A stretch of 64,000 nt of DNA. It comes from Lachnospiraceae bacterium UBA7202. Lineage in GTDB: Bacteria > Bacillota > Clostridia > Lachnospirales > Lachnospiraceae. Positions 6,823 through 16,210 of the stretch are shown here, one piece after another. Each line of letters starts with the position of its first letter. Position 1 is the first letter of the stretch. Made by a program: the position numbers and the translations under genes. The stretch is from positions 4,013 through 68,012 of the forward strand of contig DKUO01000018.1 of assembly GCA_002490705.1 (NCBI GenBank), given 5' to 3'. Under the pieces are notes generated by a model, which was not told the DNA's origin, did not search any database, and saw only the letters and a list, made by a program, of their open reading frames with translations.

Positions 6823-9150
6823 TTAAGACAGCAGCGCATGTTCTGCCACTTCCTCCATAGTCTCCACAAAGAGAATCTCCAGCCCTTCTTTGATCTCCTC
6901 CGGGATTTCCTCGACATCCTTCTCGTTCTCCCTGGGAACTAAGACTGTCTTCACCTCCGCCATCTTTGCCGCCAATATCTTTTCCTTCAATCCGCCGATG
7001 GGAAGCACCCTGCCCCTCAAAGTGACTTCTCCGGTCATCGCCAGATCAGCCCGCACCGGCGTCTGTGTCACAGCTGAGAGCAGGGCCGTAGCCATGGTAA
7101 CGCCTGCGGAAGGGCCGTCCTTAGGCACCGCTCCCTCCGGGATATGGATATGGAAATCCTTCTTCTTATAGAAATTCTCCGCTATCTTATATTTTCCGCT
7201 GACAGAGCGCACATAGCTGAGCGCCGTCCGGGCGGATTCTTTCATGACGTCTCCCATTTGACCGGTTAAGTCAATCTTTCCTTCTCCCGGCATCATATTG
7301 ACCTCAATCTCAAGGGTATCTCCGCCCACACTGGTCCAAGCCAGCCCTCTGACAATACCCACTGCCGGCTTTTCATTGATCTTCTCCTGCCGGTATTTGG
7401 GCTTGCCCAGATAGTGTTCCAGCTTTTCGGGCGTTACCTCAACGTTCTCGCTCCGTTTTTCTTTCCTGCGGGCGAGAATCTCTCTGGCCTCCTTCCGGCA
7501 GACCGCACCGATCTGACGTTCCAGTCCTCTGACCCCCGCCTCTCTGGTATAGAAACGAATGATATCCTGAATCGCCTCATCGCTGAAGGTAAGCTCCCCC
7601 GGCCTGATCCCGTTTTTTCTAAATTCTTTTTCCACCAGATGTTCCTTCGCGATATGGAACTTCTCATTGGCGGTATAGCTGTTCACCTCTATGATTTCCA
7701 TACGGTCGAGAAGGGGCCGGGGAATCCCGTCGCGGCTGTTTGCCGTAGCGATAAAAAGCACCTCCGACAGATCAATCGGAATCTCCACATAATGGTCCCG
7801 AAACGCATAATTCTGTTCTCCGTCAAGCACTTCCAAAAGGGCGGATGAAGGGTCTCCCTTATAATCGCTGCCAAGCTTGTCAATTTCATCCAAGAGCATC
7901 AGCGGATTCTTCACCCCCGCCTGCTTCAGGGCAGCCACCACCCGTCCCGGCATAGCGCCTACATAGGTCTTGCGGTGGCCTCTGATCTCCGCCTCATCCC
8001 GCACGCCTCCAAGACAGATTCTCACATATTGCTTTTTGACAGCCTCCGCCACACTCTTTGCCACGGAGGTTTTTCCCGTACCGGGCGGTCCCACCAGACA
8101 GATGATCTGGCTTCCGGCCTTGCCCGTCAGCATGCGCACCGCCAAAAACTCCAGCACGCGTTCCTTGACTTTTTCCAGACCGTAATGCTGTTCGTTGAGT
8201 ATTTTTTCCGCCCCGGCAAGGTCTTTGCTGTCCTTGGACGCCTTATCCCACGGAAGTTCCAGCAGCGTCTCGATGTAGGCCCGTTCTACGGCGCTCTCGG
8301 AACTGCTGCCGATCACATTCTTATAACGGGTGATCTCCTTGCGTATCTTTTCCTTCACCGCCGGCTTCGCTTTCAGCTTCTCCACTTCCGCCAAGAACTG
8401 CTCCACATCCGAGTCGGTGTTGTTCTCTCCCAGCTCTTCTTTAATATATTGCATCTGCTCCCGCAGAATATAATCCCGTTGGTTCTTGTCAATCCGGCCT
8501 CTGATATCTCTGGCAAGATTGTTTTTAATGCGGATCACTTCCACCTCTTTGGTGAGAATCCCCGTCAGAACCGTAAAACGCTCCCGTACCGATATGGCGC
8601 CCAGAATCTGCTGCTTGTCAGCTACCGAAAGAGGCATATTGATGGCGATGCTGTCAAGAAGCTTCCCCAGCTCCATTCCCTCCTCCATCTGATCCTGCAC
8701 CGCCTTACCCACCTTGGGATAGCAGGCGCCATAGGCTTCCACCGCTTCTTTGACCGTTCTGGTCATTGCCTCCGCCGACGCTTCGTCAATGTCCTCCTTG
8801 TCATCCTTTTCATAGGACACCTGTGTCATTATTCCGTTGTCCGACTGGGTAAACTCCTGAATCCGCGCTCTTGCAATGCCTTCCACCAGCACGCGAAGGG
8901 TGCGTTCGGGGAGCTTGCTTACCTGTCTGATCAGCACAACCGTCCCCACGTCGTAAACATCATCCCTGCCGGGATTATCCTGATTGATATCTTTCTGGGT
9001 CACCACCAGCAATAACTGTTCCCCCAGCATTGCCTGCTCCACGGACGAGACGGACACATCTCTGCTCAAATCAAAATGAATCACCATACCCGGCAGAATC
9101 GTAAGTCCTCTGAGCGTCACTGTGGGAAGCAGCCTGTTCCCATTCTCCAT
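6823..9150 (-). CDS. lon: ATP-dependent protease La (Lon)
   Basis: The 775-residue LonA is a homohexameric cytosolic AAA+ protease that degrades damaged and regulatory proteins. The N-terminal substrate domain covers residues ~1-210. The Walker A GPPGTGKTS is followed by LMLLDEIDKLG as Walker B. The catalytic dyad is visible: Ser in PKDGPSAGV and Lys in GLKEKILAAK. The start at 9150 has AAAGGG eight bases upstream. The gene lies 65 bp downstream of clpX with a weak hairpin between them, so it may have its own signal besides readthrough. No HrcA CIRCE or CtsR-type repeat was recognised upstream. Confidence 0.97.
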   Translation of the reverse strand: MENGNRLLPTVTLRGLTILPGMVIHFDLSRDVSVSSVEQAMLGEQLLLVVTQKDINQDNPGRDDVYDVGTVVLIRQVSKLPERTLRVLVEGIARARIQEFTQSDNGIMTQVSYEKDDKEDIDEASAEAMTRTVKEAVEAYGACYPKVGKAVQDQMEEGMELGKLLDSIAINMPLSVADKQQILGAISVRERFTVLTGILTKEVEVIRIKNNLARDIRGRIDKNQRDYILREQMQYIKEELGENNTDSDVEQFLAEVEKLKAKPAVKEKIRKEITRYKNVIGSSSESAVERAYIETLLELPWDKASKDSKDLAGAEKILNEQHYGLEKVKERVLEFLAVRMLTGKAGSQIICLVGPPGTGKTSVAKSVAEAVKKQYVRICLGGVRDEAEIRGHRKTYVGAMPGRVVAALKQAGVKNPLMLLDEIDKLGSDYKGDPSSALLEVLDGEQNYAFRDHYVEIPIDLSEVLFIATANSRDGIPRPLLDRMEIIEVNSYTANEKFHIAKEHLVEKEFRKNGIRPGELTFSDEAIQDIIRFYTREAGVRGLERQIGAVCRKEAREILARRKEKRSENVEVTPEKLEHYLGKPKYRQEKINEKPAVGIVRGLAWTSVGGDTLEIEVNMMPGEGKIDLTGQMGDVMKESARTALSYVRSVSGKYKIAENFYKKKDFHIHIPEGAVPKDGPSAGVTMATALLSAVTQTPVRADLAMTGEVTLRGRVLPIGGLKEKILAAKMAEVKTVLVPRENEKDVEEIPEEIKEGLEILFVETMEEVAEHALLS

Positions 9151-9181
9151 AAAATCATCCCTTTTTCGGTAGTATCAGAAA

Positions 9182-9204
9182 CGCCGCCATAAATTCTGGC
9201 GACG
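9182..9204 (-). terminator. Weak hairpin between clpX and lon
   Basis: CGTCGCCA and TGGCGGCG pair with one mismatch around a short loop, followed by only TTT. It may be a partial terminator or a processing site that sets lon below clpX. Confidence 0.4.
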
Positions 9205-9215
9205 CTCATCTGTTT

Positions 9216-10472
9216 TCATTTAGCTTGTAATAATCTGTCGCGGTATCTCAAGAGAGGTTTCTCCTCGCCATCCACCGCCTTCTTTGTGAGAATGCACTCT
9301 GCAATGCTGTCGTCCGAAGGGATCTCATACATCACATCCATCATCACTTTCTCTACAATAGAGCGAAGTCCCCTCGCTCCCGTCTTCCTCTCATGCGCCA
9401 GCTTCGCGATCTCCTCCACCGCATCATCTTCCACGGAGAGCTTCACTTCATCAAAGGCAAACAGCTTCTTATACTGCTTGATCAGCGCATTCTTCGGCTC
9501 TTTCAAAATACGGACTAACGCTTCCTTATCCAGTCCGTCCAAAGCCACCGTCACAGGCACCCGGCCGATAAACTCCGGGATCAGTCCGAATTTCATCAGA
9601 TCCTGCGGCGTCACTTCCTTTAGAATCGCCCCGATCTCCTTGCCGCTCTTCTCCGCCACCTCCGCGTTGAAGCCGATAGAGTGGCGGTCCAGCCGCTCCT
9701 CCACGATCTTATCCAGTCCGTCAAAAGCGCCCCCACAGATAAAAAGGATATTTGACGTATCAATCTGTAAAAGTTCCTGATGGGGGTGCTTTCTGCCTCC
9801 CTGCGGCGGCACGCTTGCCACCGTTCCCTCGATGATCTTAAGAAGCGCCTGCTGAACGCCCTCTCCCGATACATCTCTGGTAATGGAAACGTTTTCCCCC
9901 TTCTTTGTAATCTTGTCGATCTCGTCAATGTAAATGATGCCGTACTGCGCCCGCTCGATATCATAATCCGCCGCCTGAATCAGCTTGAGGAGAATGTTTT
10001 CCACATCTTCACCCACATAGCCGGCCTCCGTCAGGGTAGTGGCATCCGCGATTGCAAAAGGTACATTGATGATCTTTGCCAGCGTCTGCGCCAGATAGGT
10101 TTTACCGGAACCGGTGGGGCCGATCATGATGATATTGCTCTTTTGCAGCTCTACCTCATCCTCATCCTTGGGCGCCGTCACTCTCTTGTAGTGATTGTAG
10201 ACAGAGACAGCCATCACTTTTTTGGCTTCCTCCTGCCCGATCACATACTCGTCAAGGAAATTCTTGATCTCCACCGGCTTTAAGAGGTTGATCTCCAGCT
10301 CTTCCGTCTCCGGGTCGTCCTCATACTCTTCCTCTATAATATCCGCGCAGATGTCCACACACTCGTCGCAGATATAGACGCCGCCGGGTCCAGCAATCAT
10401 CTTCTTAACCTGATCCTGCGTCTTATTGCAAAAAGAACATCTCACTTTTTCCTCAGAAATCTTTCCTGCCAT
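9216..10472 (-). CDS. clpX: ATP-dependent Clp protease ATP-binding subunit ClpX
   Basis: The 418-residue unfoldase feeds tagged substrates into ClpP. The N-terminal zinc-binding domain has CSFCNK and CDECVDIC. The AAA+ module has Walker A GPTGSGKT, a GGRKHPHQ (RKH) pore loop and the SIGF loop that docks on ClpP. The frame opens at 10484, but the ATG at 10472 is six bases after GAGG and gives the standard MAGKISEEKVRC start. It is directly downstream of clpP (41 bp), so both subunits come from one transcript. Confidence 0.97.
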   Translation of the reverse strand: MAGKISEEKVRCSFCNKTQDQVKKMIAGPGGVYICDECVDICADIIEEEYEDDPETEELEINLLKPVEIKNFLDEYVIGQEEAKKVMAVSVYNHYKRVTAPKDEDEVELQKSNIIMIGPTGSGKTYLAQTLAKIINVPFAIADATTLTEAGYVGEDVENILLKLIQAADYDIERAQYGIIYIDEIDKITKKGENVSITRDVSGEGVQQALLKIIEGTVASVPPQGGRKHPHQELLQIDTSNILFICGGAFDGLDKIVEERLDRHSIGFNAEVAEKSGKEIGAILKEVTPQDLMKFGLIPEFIGRVPVTVALDGLDKEALVRILKEPKNALIKQYKKLFAFDEVKLSVEDDAVEEIAKLAHERKTGARGLRSIVEKVMMDVMYEIPSDDSIAECILTKKAVDGEEKPLLRYRDRLLQAK

Positions 10473-10513
10473 CTTAATCCTCATTTCAAAGCATTCAAAA
10501 TCAAATTCTCGCG

Positions 10514-11110
10514 TTAGCCTTCCGTGCTGGCATGACTGGTGATAATGCGGTCAATCAGCCCATACTTAAGCGCTTCCTCCGCACTCTTCCAGTTGTCTCT
10601 CTCTGTATCCGCCATGATCACTTCAAAATCCTGCCCCGTGTTCTGCGCCATGATTCTGGCCATCTTCTCCTTAGTTGCAAGGATATGTTTCGCCGTGATC
10701 TCAATCTCGGTGGCCTGTCCCTGGGCGCCGCCCGCCGGCTGGTGAATCATGATCTCCGCGTTCGGCAGTGCCATCCTCTTGCCCTTCGTGCCGCCGGCAA
10801 GGAGAAATGCTCCCATACTGGCCGCCATGCCGATGCATACGGTAGACACATCGCATTTGATAAACTGCATCGTATCGTAAATCGCCATACCGGCAGTGAT
10901 TACGCCGCCGGGGCTGTTGATGTAAAGACTGATATCCTTCTCCGGGTCCTCCGACTCCAAAAAGAGGAGCTCCGCCACAATCACGCTGGCGCTTGCATCG
11001 TTTACTTCCTCTCCCAGAAAAATGATTCTCTCTTTTAACAGTCTGGAATAAATGTCGTAGGAACGTTCCCCCTTGGATGTCTGTTCAATGACATAAGGTA
11101 TTAAAGCCAT
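10514..11110 (-). CDS. clpP: ATP-dependent Clp protease proteolytic subunit ClpP
   Basis: The 198-residue serine peptidase forms the tetradecameric chamber used by ClpX and ClpC. The catalytic triad is in view: Ser in GMAASMGAF, His in MIHQPAGG and Asp in ADTERDN. Length and the N-terminal MALIPYVIEQTSKGER are typical. It lies between tig (29 bp upstream) and clpX. Confidence 0.97.
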   Translation of the reverse strand: MALIPYVIEQTSKGERSYDIYSRLLKERIIFLGEEVNDASASVIVAELLFLESEDPEKDISLYINSPGGVITAGMAIYDTMQFIKCDVSTVCIGMAASMGAFLLAGGTKGKRMALPNAEIMIHQPAGGAQGQATEIEITAKHILATKEKMARIMAQNTGQDFEVIMADTERDNWKSAEEALKYGLIDRIITSHASTEG

Positions 11111-11139
11111 AGGTTACACCTCCATCAAATGTAATTGCC

Positions 11140-12438
11140 TTACTTCTTCGCTTTGCTCTCTTTCGCATTCTCCGCAACGAACTGGGCCGCCTTTCTGACC
11201 GCCAGATCCTGCATAATGCTCTTCTTGTCCCGCTCCCTCATAAGTTCCTTTACTTTGTCCACCTCCATCTGGTAAACATCAGCCATGGTCTTCAACTCTT
11301 CCTCATAGTCTTCCTCGGTCGCTTCCAGATTCTCCGCTTTGGCTACCGCCTCCAACACAAGTCTGGAACGAACGCGCTCCTCGGCCTGCGGCTTCACCTG
11401 CTCCACCATCTGCTGATAGTTCGTCCCGGTAAGCTGTAAATACTGCTCCATGGAAATGCCCTGCATGGTAATGCGCTGTGCGAACTCATCCACCATCTGC
11501 TTCTGCTGGGTCTCAAGCATCGCTTCGGGGATCTCCATCTCGGAATCCTCCACTGCCGCCTTCACCGCCGCATCTTCTCTTTCCCGCTTCGCATCCTTTG
11601 CCTTCTGCTCTTCCAGATTTTTCCTCACATCCTCACGATACTCGGCAAGGGTGTCAAACTCGGACACATCGCTTGCAAATTCATCATTTAATTCGGGAAG
11701 TTCCTTCTTTCGGATTTCCTTCACCGTGCACTTAAAGACTGCCTCTTTTCCCTGTAAGTGCTCCGCCTGATAGTCCTCCGGGAAGGTAACCTTTACCTCT
11801 GTCTCCTCACCGATCTTCGCACCCACAAGCTGTTCCTCAAAACCCGGAATAAAGGCGCCAGAACCGATGGTCAGGGGATAGTTTTCCCCCTTTCCGCCCT
11901 CGAATGCCTCGCCGTCCACAAAGCCTTCAAAATCCAGCGTCGTCATATCGCCGTCCTCCACCGGACGATCATCCACCGTGATGTTTCTTGCGTTATTCTC
12001 GCGCTCTCTCTCGATCTGCGCATCCACTTCCTCTTCGGTCACTTCCGTTTCGATCTTATCAATCTTCACACCCTTATACTTGCCCAGCTTCACTTCCGGC
12101 TTGAGCGCCACGGTAGCTGTAAAGATAAAAGGTTTGCCGGTTTCAATCTGGGTCACCTCAATCTTAGGAGAGGAGACGATCTCCTCCTCGCACTCGTCAA
12201 GCGCTTTATCATAGGCATCGGGAATCATAATGTTTGCCGCTTCCTCGAAAAACACCTCTTTGCCGTACATCCTCTCTACCATCTGGCGGGGCACCTTGCC
12301 CTTACGAAAACCCGGTATGCTGATTTTGCTCTTCTGCTTCTGATACGCCTTCTCAATGGCCTTCTCAAACTCCTCAACGCTGGTCTCAATCGTCAGCTTT
12401 GCCATATTCTTCTCTAATTTTTCCACCTGTAAACTCAT
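11140..12438 (-). CDS. tig: Trigger factor, ribosome-bound chaperone/PPIase
   Basis: The domains are in canonical order: the N-terminal ribosome-binding domain with GFRKGKVPRQM (signature loop), a central FKBP-type peptidyl-prolyl isomerase domain (residues ~155-245, GFVDGEAFEGGKGENY), and a long helical C-terminal cradle. The true start is the ATG at 12438, behind GAAGGAGG; the 27 extra upstream codons lie in the leader. The length of 432 residues is normal. It opens the tig-clpP-clpX-lon-engB unit, which links folding at the ribosome to regulated proteolysis. Confidence 0.97.
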   Translation of the reverse strand: MSLQVEKLEKNMAKLTIETSVEEFEKAIEKAYQKQKSKISIPGFRKGKVPRQMVERMYGKEVFFEEAANIMIPDAYDKALDECEEEIVSSPKIEVTQIETGKPFIFTATVALKPEVKLGKYKGVKIDKIETEVTEEEVDAQIERERENNARNITVDDRPVEDGDMTTLDFEGFVDGEAFEGGKGENYPLTIGSGAFIPGFEEQLVGAKIGEETEVKVTFPEDYQAEHLQGKEAVFKCTVKEIRKKELPELNDEFASDVSEFDTLAEYREDVRKNLEEQKAKDAKREREDAAVKAAVEDSEMEIPEAMLETQQKQMVDEFAQRITMQGISMEQYLQLTGTNYQQMVEQVKPQAEERVRSRLVLEAVAKAENLEATEEDYEEELKTMADVYQMEVDKVKELMRERDKKSIMQDLAVRKAAQFVAENAKESKAKK

Positions 12439-12522
12439 GCTATGGGTTCCTCCTTCAATTCCTCTGTCAGCTATCTTTCTATCATAAAACTCTCGTAAAG
12501 TTCTAGCTACAGTCACCAAAAC

Positions 12523-12528
12523 ATTATA
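12523..12528 (-). promoter_or_regulatory. Extended -10 promoter element for tig operon
   Basis: The minus strand reads TGTGATATAAT, a perfect TATAAT with a TG one base upstream (extended -10). The -35 region is poor, which is acceptable for an extended -10 promoter. It lies about 85 nt upstream of the tig start. Confidence 0.6.
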
Positions 12529-12564
12529 TCACAGGGATTTTGAAAATACTAGATGTAAAATGCG

Positions 12565-12598
12565 AAAACACCCCGCCTGTGTAATCACAAGCGAGGTG
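12565..12598 (-). terminator. Terminator of the spore-protein gene
   Basis: CACCTCGCTTGTG pairs with ACACAGGCGGGGTG, followed by TTTT. It separates the spore gene from the tig promoter. Confidence 0.75.
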
Positions 12599-12616
12599 TC
12601 CTCGTTCTTCTGTCTG

Positions 12617-12817
12617 TTACTTCATCTGCTCTTCCTGCTTCTTGATCATTCTACGAACCATCTCACCGCCGATAGAACCTGCCTCCTTGGAAGTCAGGTC
12701 GCCGTTGTAACCCTCTTTCAGGTTCACACCCAGCTCAGACGCAACCTCAGTTTTGAAACGATCCATAGCGGCCTTAGCCTCAGGAACTTCTACTCTATTG
12801 GTCTTGTTGCTTGCCAT
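12617..12817 (-). CDS. Alpha/beta-type small acid-soluble spore protein (SASP)
   Basis: The 66-residue DNA-binding protein coats and protects spore DNA. The family hallmarks are present: a germination-protease site region near KTEVASELGV and the C-terminal block GDLTSKEAGSIGGEMVRRMI. Its presence supports an endospore-forming host. Ribosome binding site GGAGGTGAAAAGAA is strong. A possible sigma-G -10 box and a perfect hairpin lie in the leader (see separate entries). Confidence 0.97.
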   Translation of the reverse strand: MASNKTNRVEVPEAKAAMDRFKTEVASELGVNLKEGYNGDLTSKEAGSIGGEMVRRMIKKQEEQMK

Positions 12818-12870
12818 TTCTTTTCACCTCCGAAATACTTTGAATCTTTTGATTCTTTATCTATATTTGA

Positions 12871-12897
12871 GACAAGCGCATTCTCCGTGCGCTTGTC
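12871..12897 (-). other. Perfect 10-bp hairpin in the SASP leader
   Basis: GACAAGCGCA and TGCGCTTGTC are exact complements with a seven-base loop. No T-run follows on the minus strand, so it does not look like a terminator of the leader; an mRNA-stabilising or regulatory role is possible. Confidence 0.5.
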
Positions 12898-12950
12898 CTT
12901 TCGGCTTTCGCTGTTTGGATGCACACTTCGTTTGCCGCTTATCTTGATGT

Positions 12951-12957
12951 TAGTATG
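12951..12957 (-). promoter_or_regulatory. Possible sigma-G/sigma-F -10 element (CATACTA)
   Basis: CATACTA on the minus strand matches the forespore sigma-G -10 consensus. The -35 region seventeen bases upstream (ATTATA) keeps only the ATA part of TGAATA. It lies 134 nt upstream of the SASP start, longer than usual for ssp genes. Confidence 0.45.
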
Positions 12958-12989
12958 TTCGGATAAAAAGAATTTATAATGGAAACTTT

Positions 12990-13538
12990 TTACAGATAAA
13001 TGATCTTTTTGCCCATCGCCTGCGCCGCCTCTTTCCCCTGCAGCTTCTCAAGGATGGCCAGCCCGAAGGGAATCGCCGCGCCCATGCCGCGCCCTGTGAT
13101 GATATTGCCGTCAGTGACCGCGGGTTCCCGCTTCACATCCGCACCCTCTAAGTGGCTTTCAAAATCGGGGAAGGAGCACGCCTTCTTTCCTTTTAAATGT
13201 CCGCGGTGTCCCAAAATGGACGGCGCCGCGCAAACAGCCGCCACAGTTTTCCCCGTCTTCACGAAAGCGTCCACCTGCGCCATCAGCGTTTCGCATGCCT
13301 CCAAGTTTTTCGTGCCCGGCATACCGCCCGGAAGGACAATCACATCCACCTCATCAAAATTCATTTCCGAAAGCGTCTTGTCCATCTTCACTTCCACACC
13401 GTGGGAGCTGGTGACGCACCGTTCATCCGTGACGGACACCATAGTGATATCTTCCCCCGCACGCCGCAGGATATCCACCACGGTCAGCGCCTCAATCTCC
13501 TCATAGCCCGTTGCAAAAAAAATTGCTGTTTTACTCAT
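12990..13538 (-). CDS. DJ-1/PfpI (YajL-like) family protein
   Basis: This 182-residue protein has the DJ-1 fold: GYEEIEAL at the N-terminus with the conserved Glu, a nucleophile-elbow cysteine in VAAVCAAPSIL, and the downstream GxG motif ITGRGMGAAIPFG. Family members act as chaperones, glyoxalases or deglycases; which applies here cannot be told. The start at 13538 follows GGAGGG, in preference to the upstream codon at 13550. Confidence 0.93.
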   Translation of the reverse strand: MSKTAIFFATGYEEIEALTVVDILRRAGEDITMVSVTDERCVTSSHGVEVKMDKTLSEMNFDEVDVIVLPGGMPGTKNLEACETLMAQVDAFVKTGKTVAAVCAAPSILGHRGHLKGKKACSFPDFESHLEGADVKREPAVTDGNIITGRGMGAAIPFGLAILEKLQGKEAAQAMGKKIIYL

Positions 13539-13600
13539 GTTTCCCTCCATTCCGAAGCCTATGCTCCTTATGCTTTTATTTGAATAAATCCCTTATGGAA

Positions 13601-14941
13601 TTAACCAGCCCGATCCGTTCCCCCGCCCCGCCGCATCAGTGCCAAACCCGTCACATCCGCCAGTGCCCAGCCGATGGGAATCGCCCACCAGATACCGAGA
13701 ACACCTATCTTCGGAACCGCCGCCAGAAGATAGGCCAGCGCAACTCTCGTCCCCAGAGAAATCACCGTCAGCACAAGGGAAACGCCCGGTCTGTTAACAC
13801 CGCGAAAATATCCGTAAAGCAGAAACAATATACCGATGCCGATATAGAAGGCGCCCTCGATCCGCAGGTACTGCATACCGATCTCTATGATCTCCGTTTC
13901 CCCTGCCTCCACAAAGACAAGCATCAAAAACCTGGCAAACGCAAACACCAAAATCGAGACCGCTCCGCAGAAGGCAGCGGAAACCGTCATAGCATTCCCC
14001 GTTCCCTGCTTTACCCGCTCTGTCTTTCCTGCACCGTAATTTTGGGAAACAAAAATCGAGTAGGCATTGCCGAACTCCTGCGCCGGCATGTAAGCGAAGG
14101 TGTCGATCTTCACTGTGGCCGCAAAAGCCGCCATCACCGCAGGCCCAAAGCTGTTGACGAGGCTTTGCACCATCAAAATGCCGAAGTTCATCACCGACTG
14201 CTGTACCCCGGTCATCAGGGAATAACCGCAAATTTCTCCAACCGGCTTCTCCTCCCGCAAAAAGCGGCGCAGGGAAAAGCGATAGTACGGCTCCTTTCTC
14301 CACAGATAAATGCCAAGTCCAAGACCTGACACCGCCTGCGCAATCACTGTCGCCTCCGCCGCGCCGGAAAGCCCGCGCCCCAGACTGCACACAAAAAATA
14401 GATCCAGCGCTATATTGAGCGCTGAAGCCCCTCCTAAAAAATACAGCGGCGCCACGGAATTTCCCAGCGCGCGCAATAGGAAAGCAAAATAATTATATAG
14501 GAAGATAAAGAAAATCCCCCAAAAGACAACCGCCAGATAGTCCCTTGTCATTTCATAAAGCTCTGTGGGCGTGCGCAACAGTCTGAGAATCGGGTCCATC
14601 AGTCCTTGCGAGAACGCCGTAAGCGCCACTGCCAGCACGCCAATCATCACAAAAGCCGTCTGTGCGCAGACCCGCACCTTTTCTCTGTCCCTCTTCCCCA
14701 TATAATAGGAAAAAACCGCACCGCTTCCCATGCACAGGCCAATTAACAACGAATTTAAAAATGTCATCAATGCGTAGGAAGAGCCGACCGCCGCCAGTGC
14801 ATCCGCGCCCACAAATTTTCCCACCACCCAGGTATCCGCTATATTGTAGCACTGCTGTAACAGATTTCCCAAAATCATGGGTGCAGCAAACGTGAGCAGT
14901 GATTTTGTCACATTTCCCTCTGTCAGATCATGGTTTATCAT
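13601..14941 (-). CDS. MATE family multidrug efflux transporter
   Basis: The 446-residue protein has about 12 helices in two homologous halves. The N-terminal PMILGNLLQQCYNIADTWVVGK is the MATE hallmark. MATE proteins expel cationic drugs or metabolites using Na+ or H+ gradients. Its promoter shows an extended -10, TGCTATAAT, near 15023-15028. No neighbouring regulator gives a clue to the substrate. Confidence 0.93.
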   Translation of the reverse strand: MINHDLTEGNVTKSLLTFAAPMILGNLLQQCYNIADTWVVGKFVGADALAAVGSSYALMTFLNSLLIGLCMGSGAVFSYYMGKRDREKVRVCAQTAFVMIGVLAVALTAFSQGLMDPILRLLRTPTELYEMTRDYLAVVFWGIFFIFLYNYFAFLLRALGNSVAPLYFLGGASALNIALDLFFVCSLGRGLSGAAEATVIAQAVSGLGLGIYLWRKEPYYRFSLRRFLREEKPVGEICGYSLMTGVQQSVMNFGILMVQSLVNSFGPAVMAAFAATVKIDTFAYMPAQEFGNAYSIFVSQNYGAGKTERVKQGTGNAMTVSAAFCGAVSILVFAFARFLMLVFVEAGETEIIEIGMQYLRIEGAFYIGIGILFLLYGYFRGVNRPGVSLVLTVISLGTRVALAYLLAAVPKIGVLGIWWAIPIGWALADVTGLALMRRGGGTDRAG

Positions 14942-15022
14942 ATATATTTCCCGTTTTCTGGTTTCCTTAGCCTATCATTTCCTGTCGGAATTCTTTGGTC
15001 GCAGGGTGCTGCTCCTGCCACA

Positions 15023-15028
15023 ATTATA
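15023..15028 (-). promoter_or_regulatory. Extended -10 promoter element for the MATE gene
   Basis: TGCTATAAT on the minus strand: perfect TATAAT with the TG extension, about 85 nt before the start codon. The -35 is not clear. Confidence 0.55.
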
Positions 15029-15056
15029 GCATAATCGCAGATACCGTTACTCAAAA

Positions 15057-15569
15057 CTATCCTTCAACCAAATCCCGCCTGCTCAAATTGGAATTATGAT
15101 AAGCCGGGTCGTTCGTCACATCCTGACTAAACCAGTCAAGCATCTGAAACGCCCTTGCCATTTCCTCATCAGAGAACTCCACCTCCGCGATAACTAACGG
15201 CGCGAAGGGCGGTTCAAAAATATCCAATTCCACTTGCAGACTGATCTGGTCAATATTTTTTTGTACGGATGACAGATATGTCATGTCAAACATCGGATTC
15301 AAAATCGGTATCACATAGCGTTTTTTTGAAATCACGTTTCCGTCCGCCTTTTCCCGCAGATGATAATAAGACTTCTCATTTAAGGGAAGATTGTACTCCT
15401 CTCTGGCCATCAGTCCCTTTCCCTTGTAGGTCAGATAGTAGGAATCGTCCTCCCTGCGGATTCTGACAACCGGGTCAGTATTCAAATACGCCTGCTCAAT
15501 GACATGGCAGGGGTAAGATTCCAGATCATCCGGCAGTTTTTTTACGGTAAATTTCCGCTCAATTTCCAT
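15057..15569 (-). CDS. CYTH domain protein (tripolyphosphate tunnel metalloenzyme)
   Basis: The 170-residue protein starts with the diagnostic EIERKF motif that gives the CYTH/TTM fold its metal- and triphosphate-binding acidic/basic pair. Further alternating charged strands (VRIRREDDSYYLTYKGKG) line the tunnel. Members hydrolyse tripolyphosphate or thiamine triphosphate, or cyclise ATP; the Firmicute single-domain forms are usually phosphatases. Substrate remains undetermined. Confidence 0.9.
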   Translation of the reverse strand: MEIERKFTVKKLPDDLESYPCHVIEQAYLNTDPVVRIRREDDSYYLTYKGKGLMAREEYNLPLNEKSYYHLREKADGNVISKKRYVIPILNPMFDMTYLSSVQKNIDQISLQVELDIFEPPFAPLVIAEVEFSDEEMARAFQMLDWFSQDVTNDPAYHNSNLSRRDLVEG

Positions 15570-15640
15570 GGATTTGTCTCCTTGCTAATTCTTTCTTTGT
15601 CGTCTGCATCGTCTTCTGTCAGATCTTGCCCATCCTGTTT

Positions 15641-16162
15641 CTATACGCTCATCTCATACCGGTACTCAAAACTATCCTCCGACGCCGCCCGGTTCCTTCG
15701 TCCGCCGTACTCACCGGTTCTGGTCATGCCAAGCTTTTCCATGACCCTATAGGATGCTGCGTTTTCCGTATCGCAGAGGGCAATAAAATGGGTCGTCCCC
15801 ATATGCTCCGTAAAATAAGCAACAAGAGCTTTCGCCGCCTCATATGCAAACCCGTTTCTCCAATATTTTTTATTCACGATCCAGCCAAGTTCTCCGACTC
15901 CATTTTCAAAATATATTCCGACTGCACCGATGTGTTCGTCCTGATAAAGCATAGCAAATTCAAAATATTCCGGGTTCTCTTTTGCCCACTCGGCCTCTAC
16001 GTCTGCCAGAAATTTTATGGTTTCCTCCACATCCTCATTGGGCAGGCGGCACATATATTTCGTATTTTCATAGTCCATAGCGTAGGCATTCACCGTTTCC
16101 AGATATCGGCTTCCAAGAGGCTTTAAGCACAACCTTTCTGTAGAAATTACAATATCCTTCAT
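15641..16162 (-). CDS. GNAT family N-acetyltransferase (RimJ/RimL-like)
   Basis: The 173-residue protein has the RimJ-type start (ISTERLCLKPL) and strand order, with the acetyl-CoA loop near WRNGFAYEAAKALVAY and the C-terminal ENAASYRVMEKLGM motif. These enzymes acetylate protein N-termini or small amines. The ATG at 16162 follows GAGGAGG; the frame start at 16180 is less likely. A TGCTATAAT promoter element lies at 16211-16216. Confidence 0.92.
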   Translation of the reverse strand: MKDIVISTERLCLKPLGSRYLETVNAYAMDYENTKYMCRLPNEDVEETIKFLADVEAEWAKENPEYFEFAMLYQDEHIGAVGIYFENGVGELGWIVNKKYWRNGFAYEAAKALVAYFTEHMGTTHFIALCDTENAASYRVMEKLGMTRTGEYGGRRNRAASEDSFEYRYEMSV

Positions 16163-16210
16163 AGGGTCCTCCTCTATCATGTCCGAATTTCCGCCGTTAA
16201 CAGCATTGTA

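Noticed and set aside
7975..9015. Plus-strand 346-residue frame opposite lon
   Set aside because: Antisense shadow of a strongly conserved coding region; no ribosome binding site or family features.
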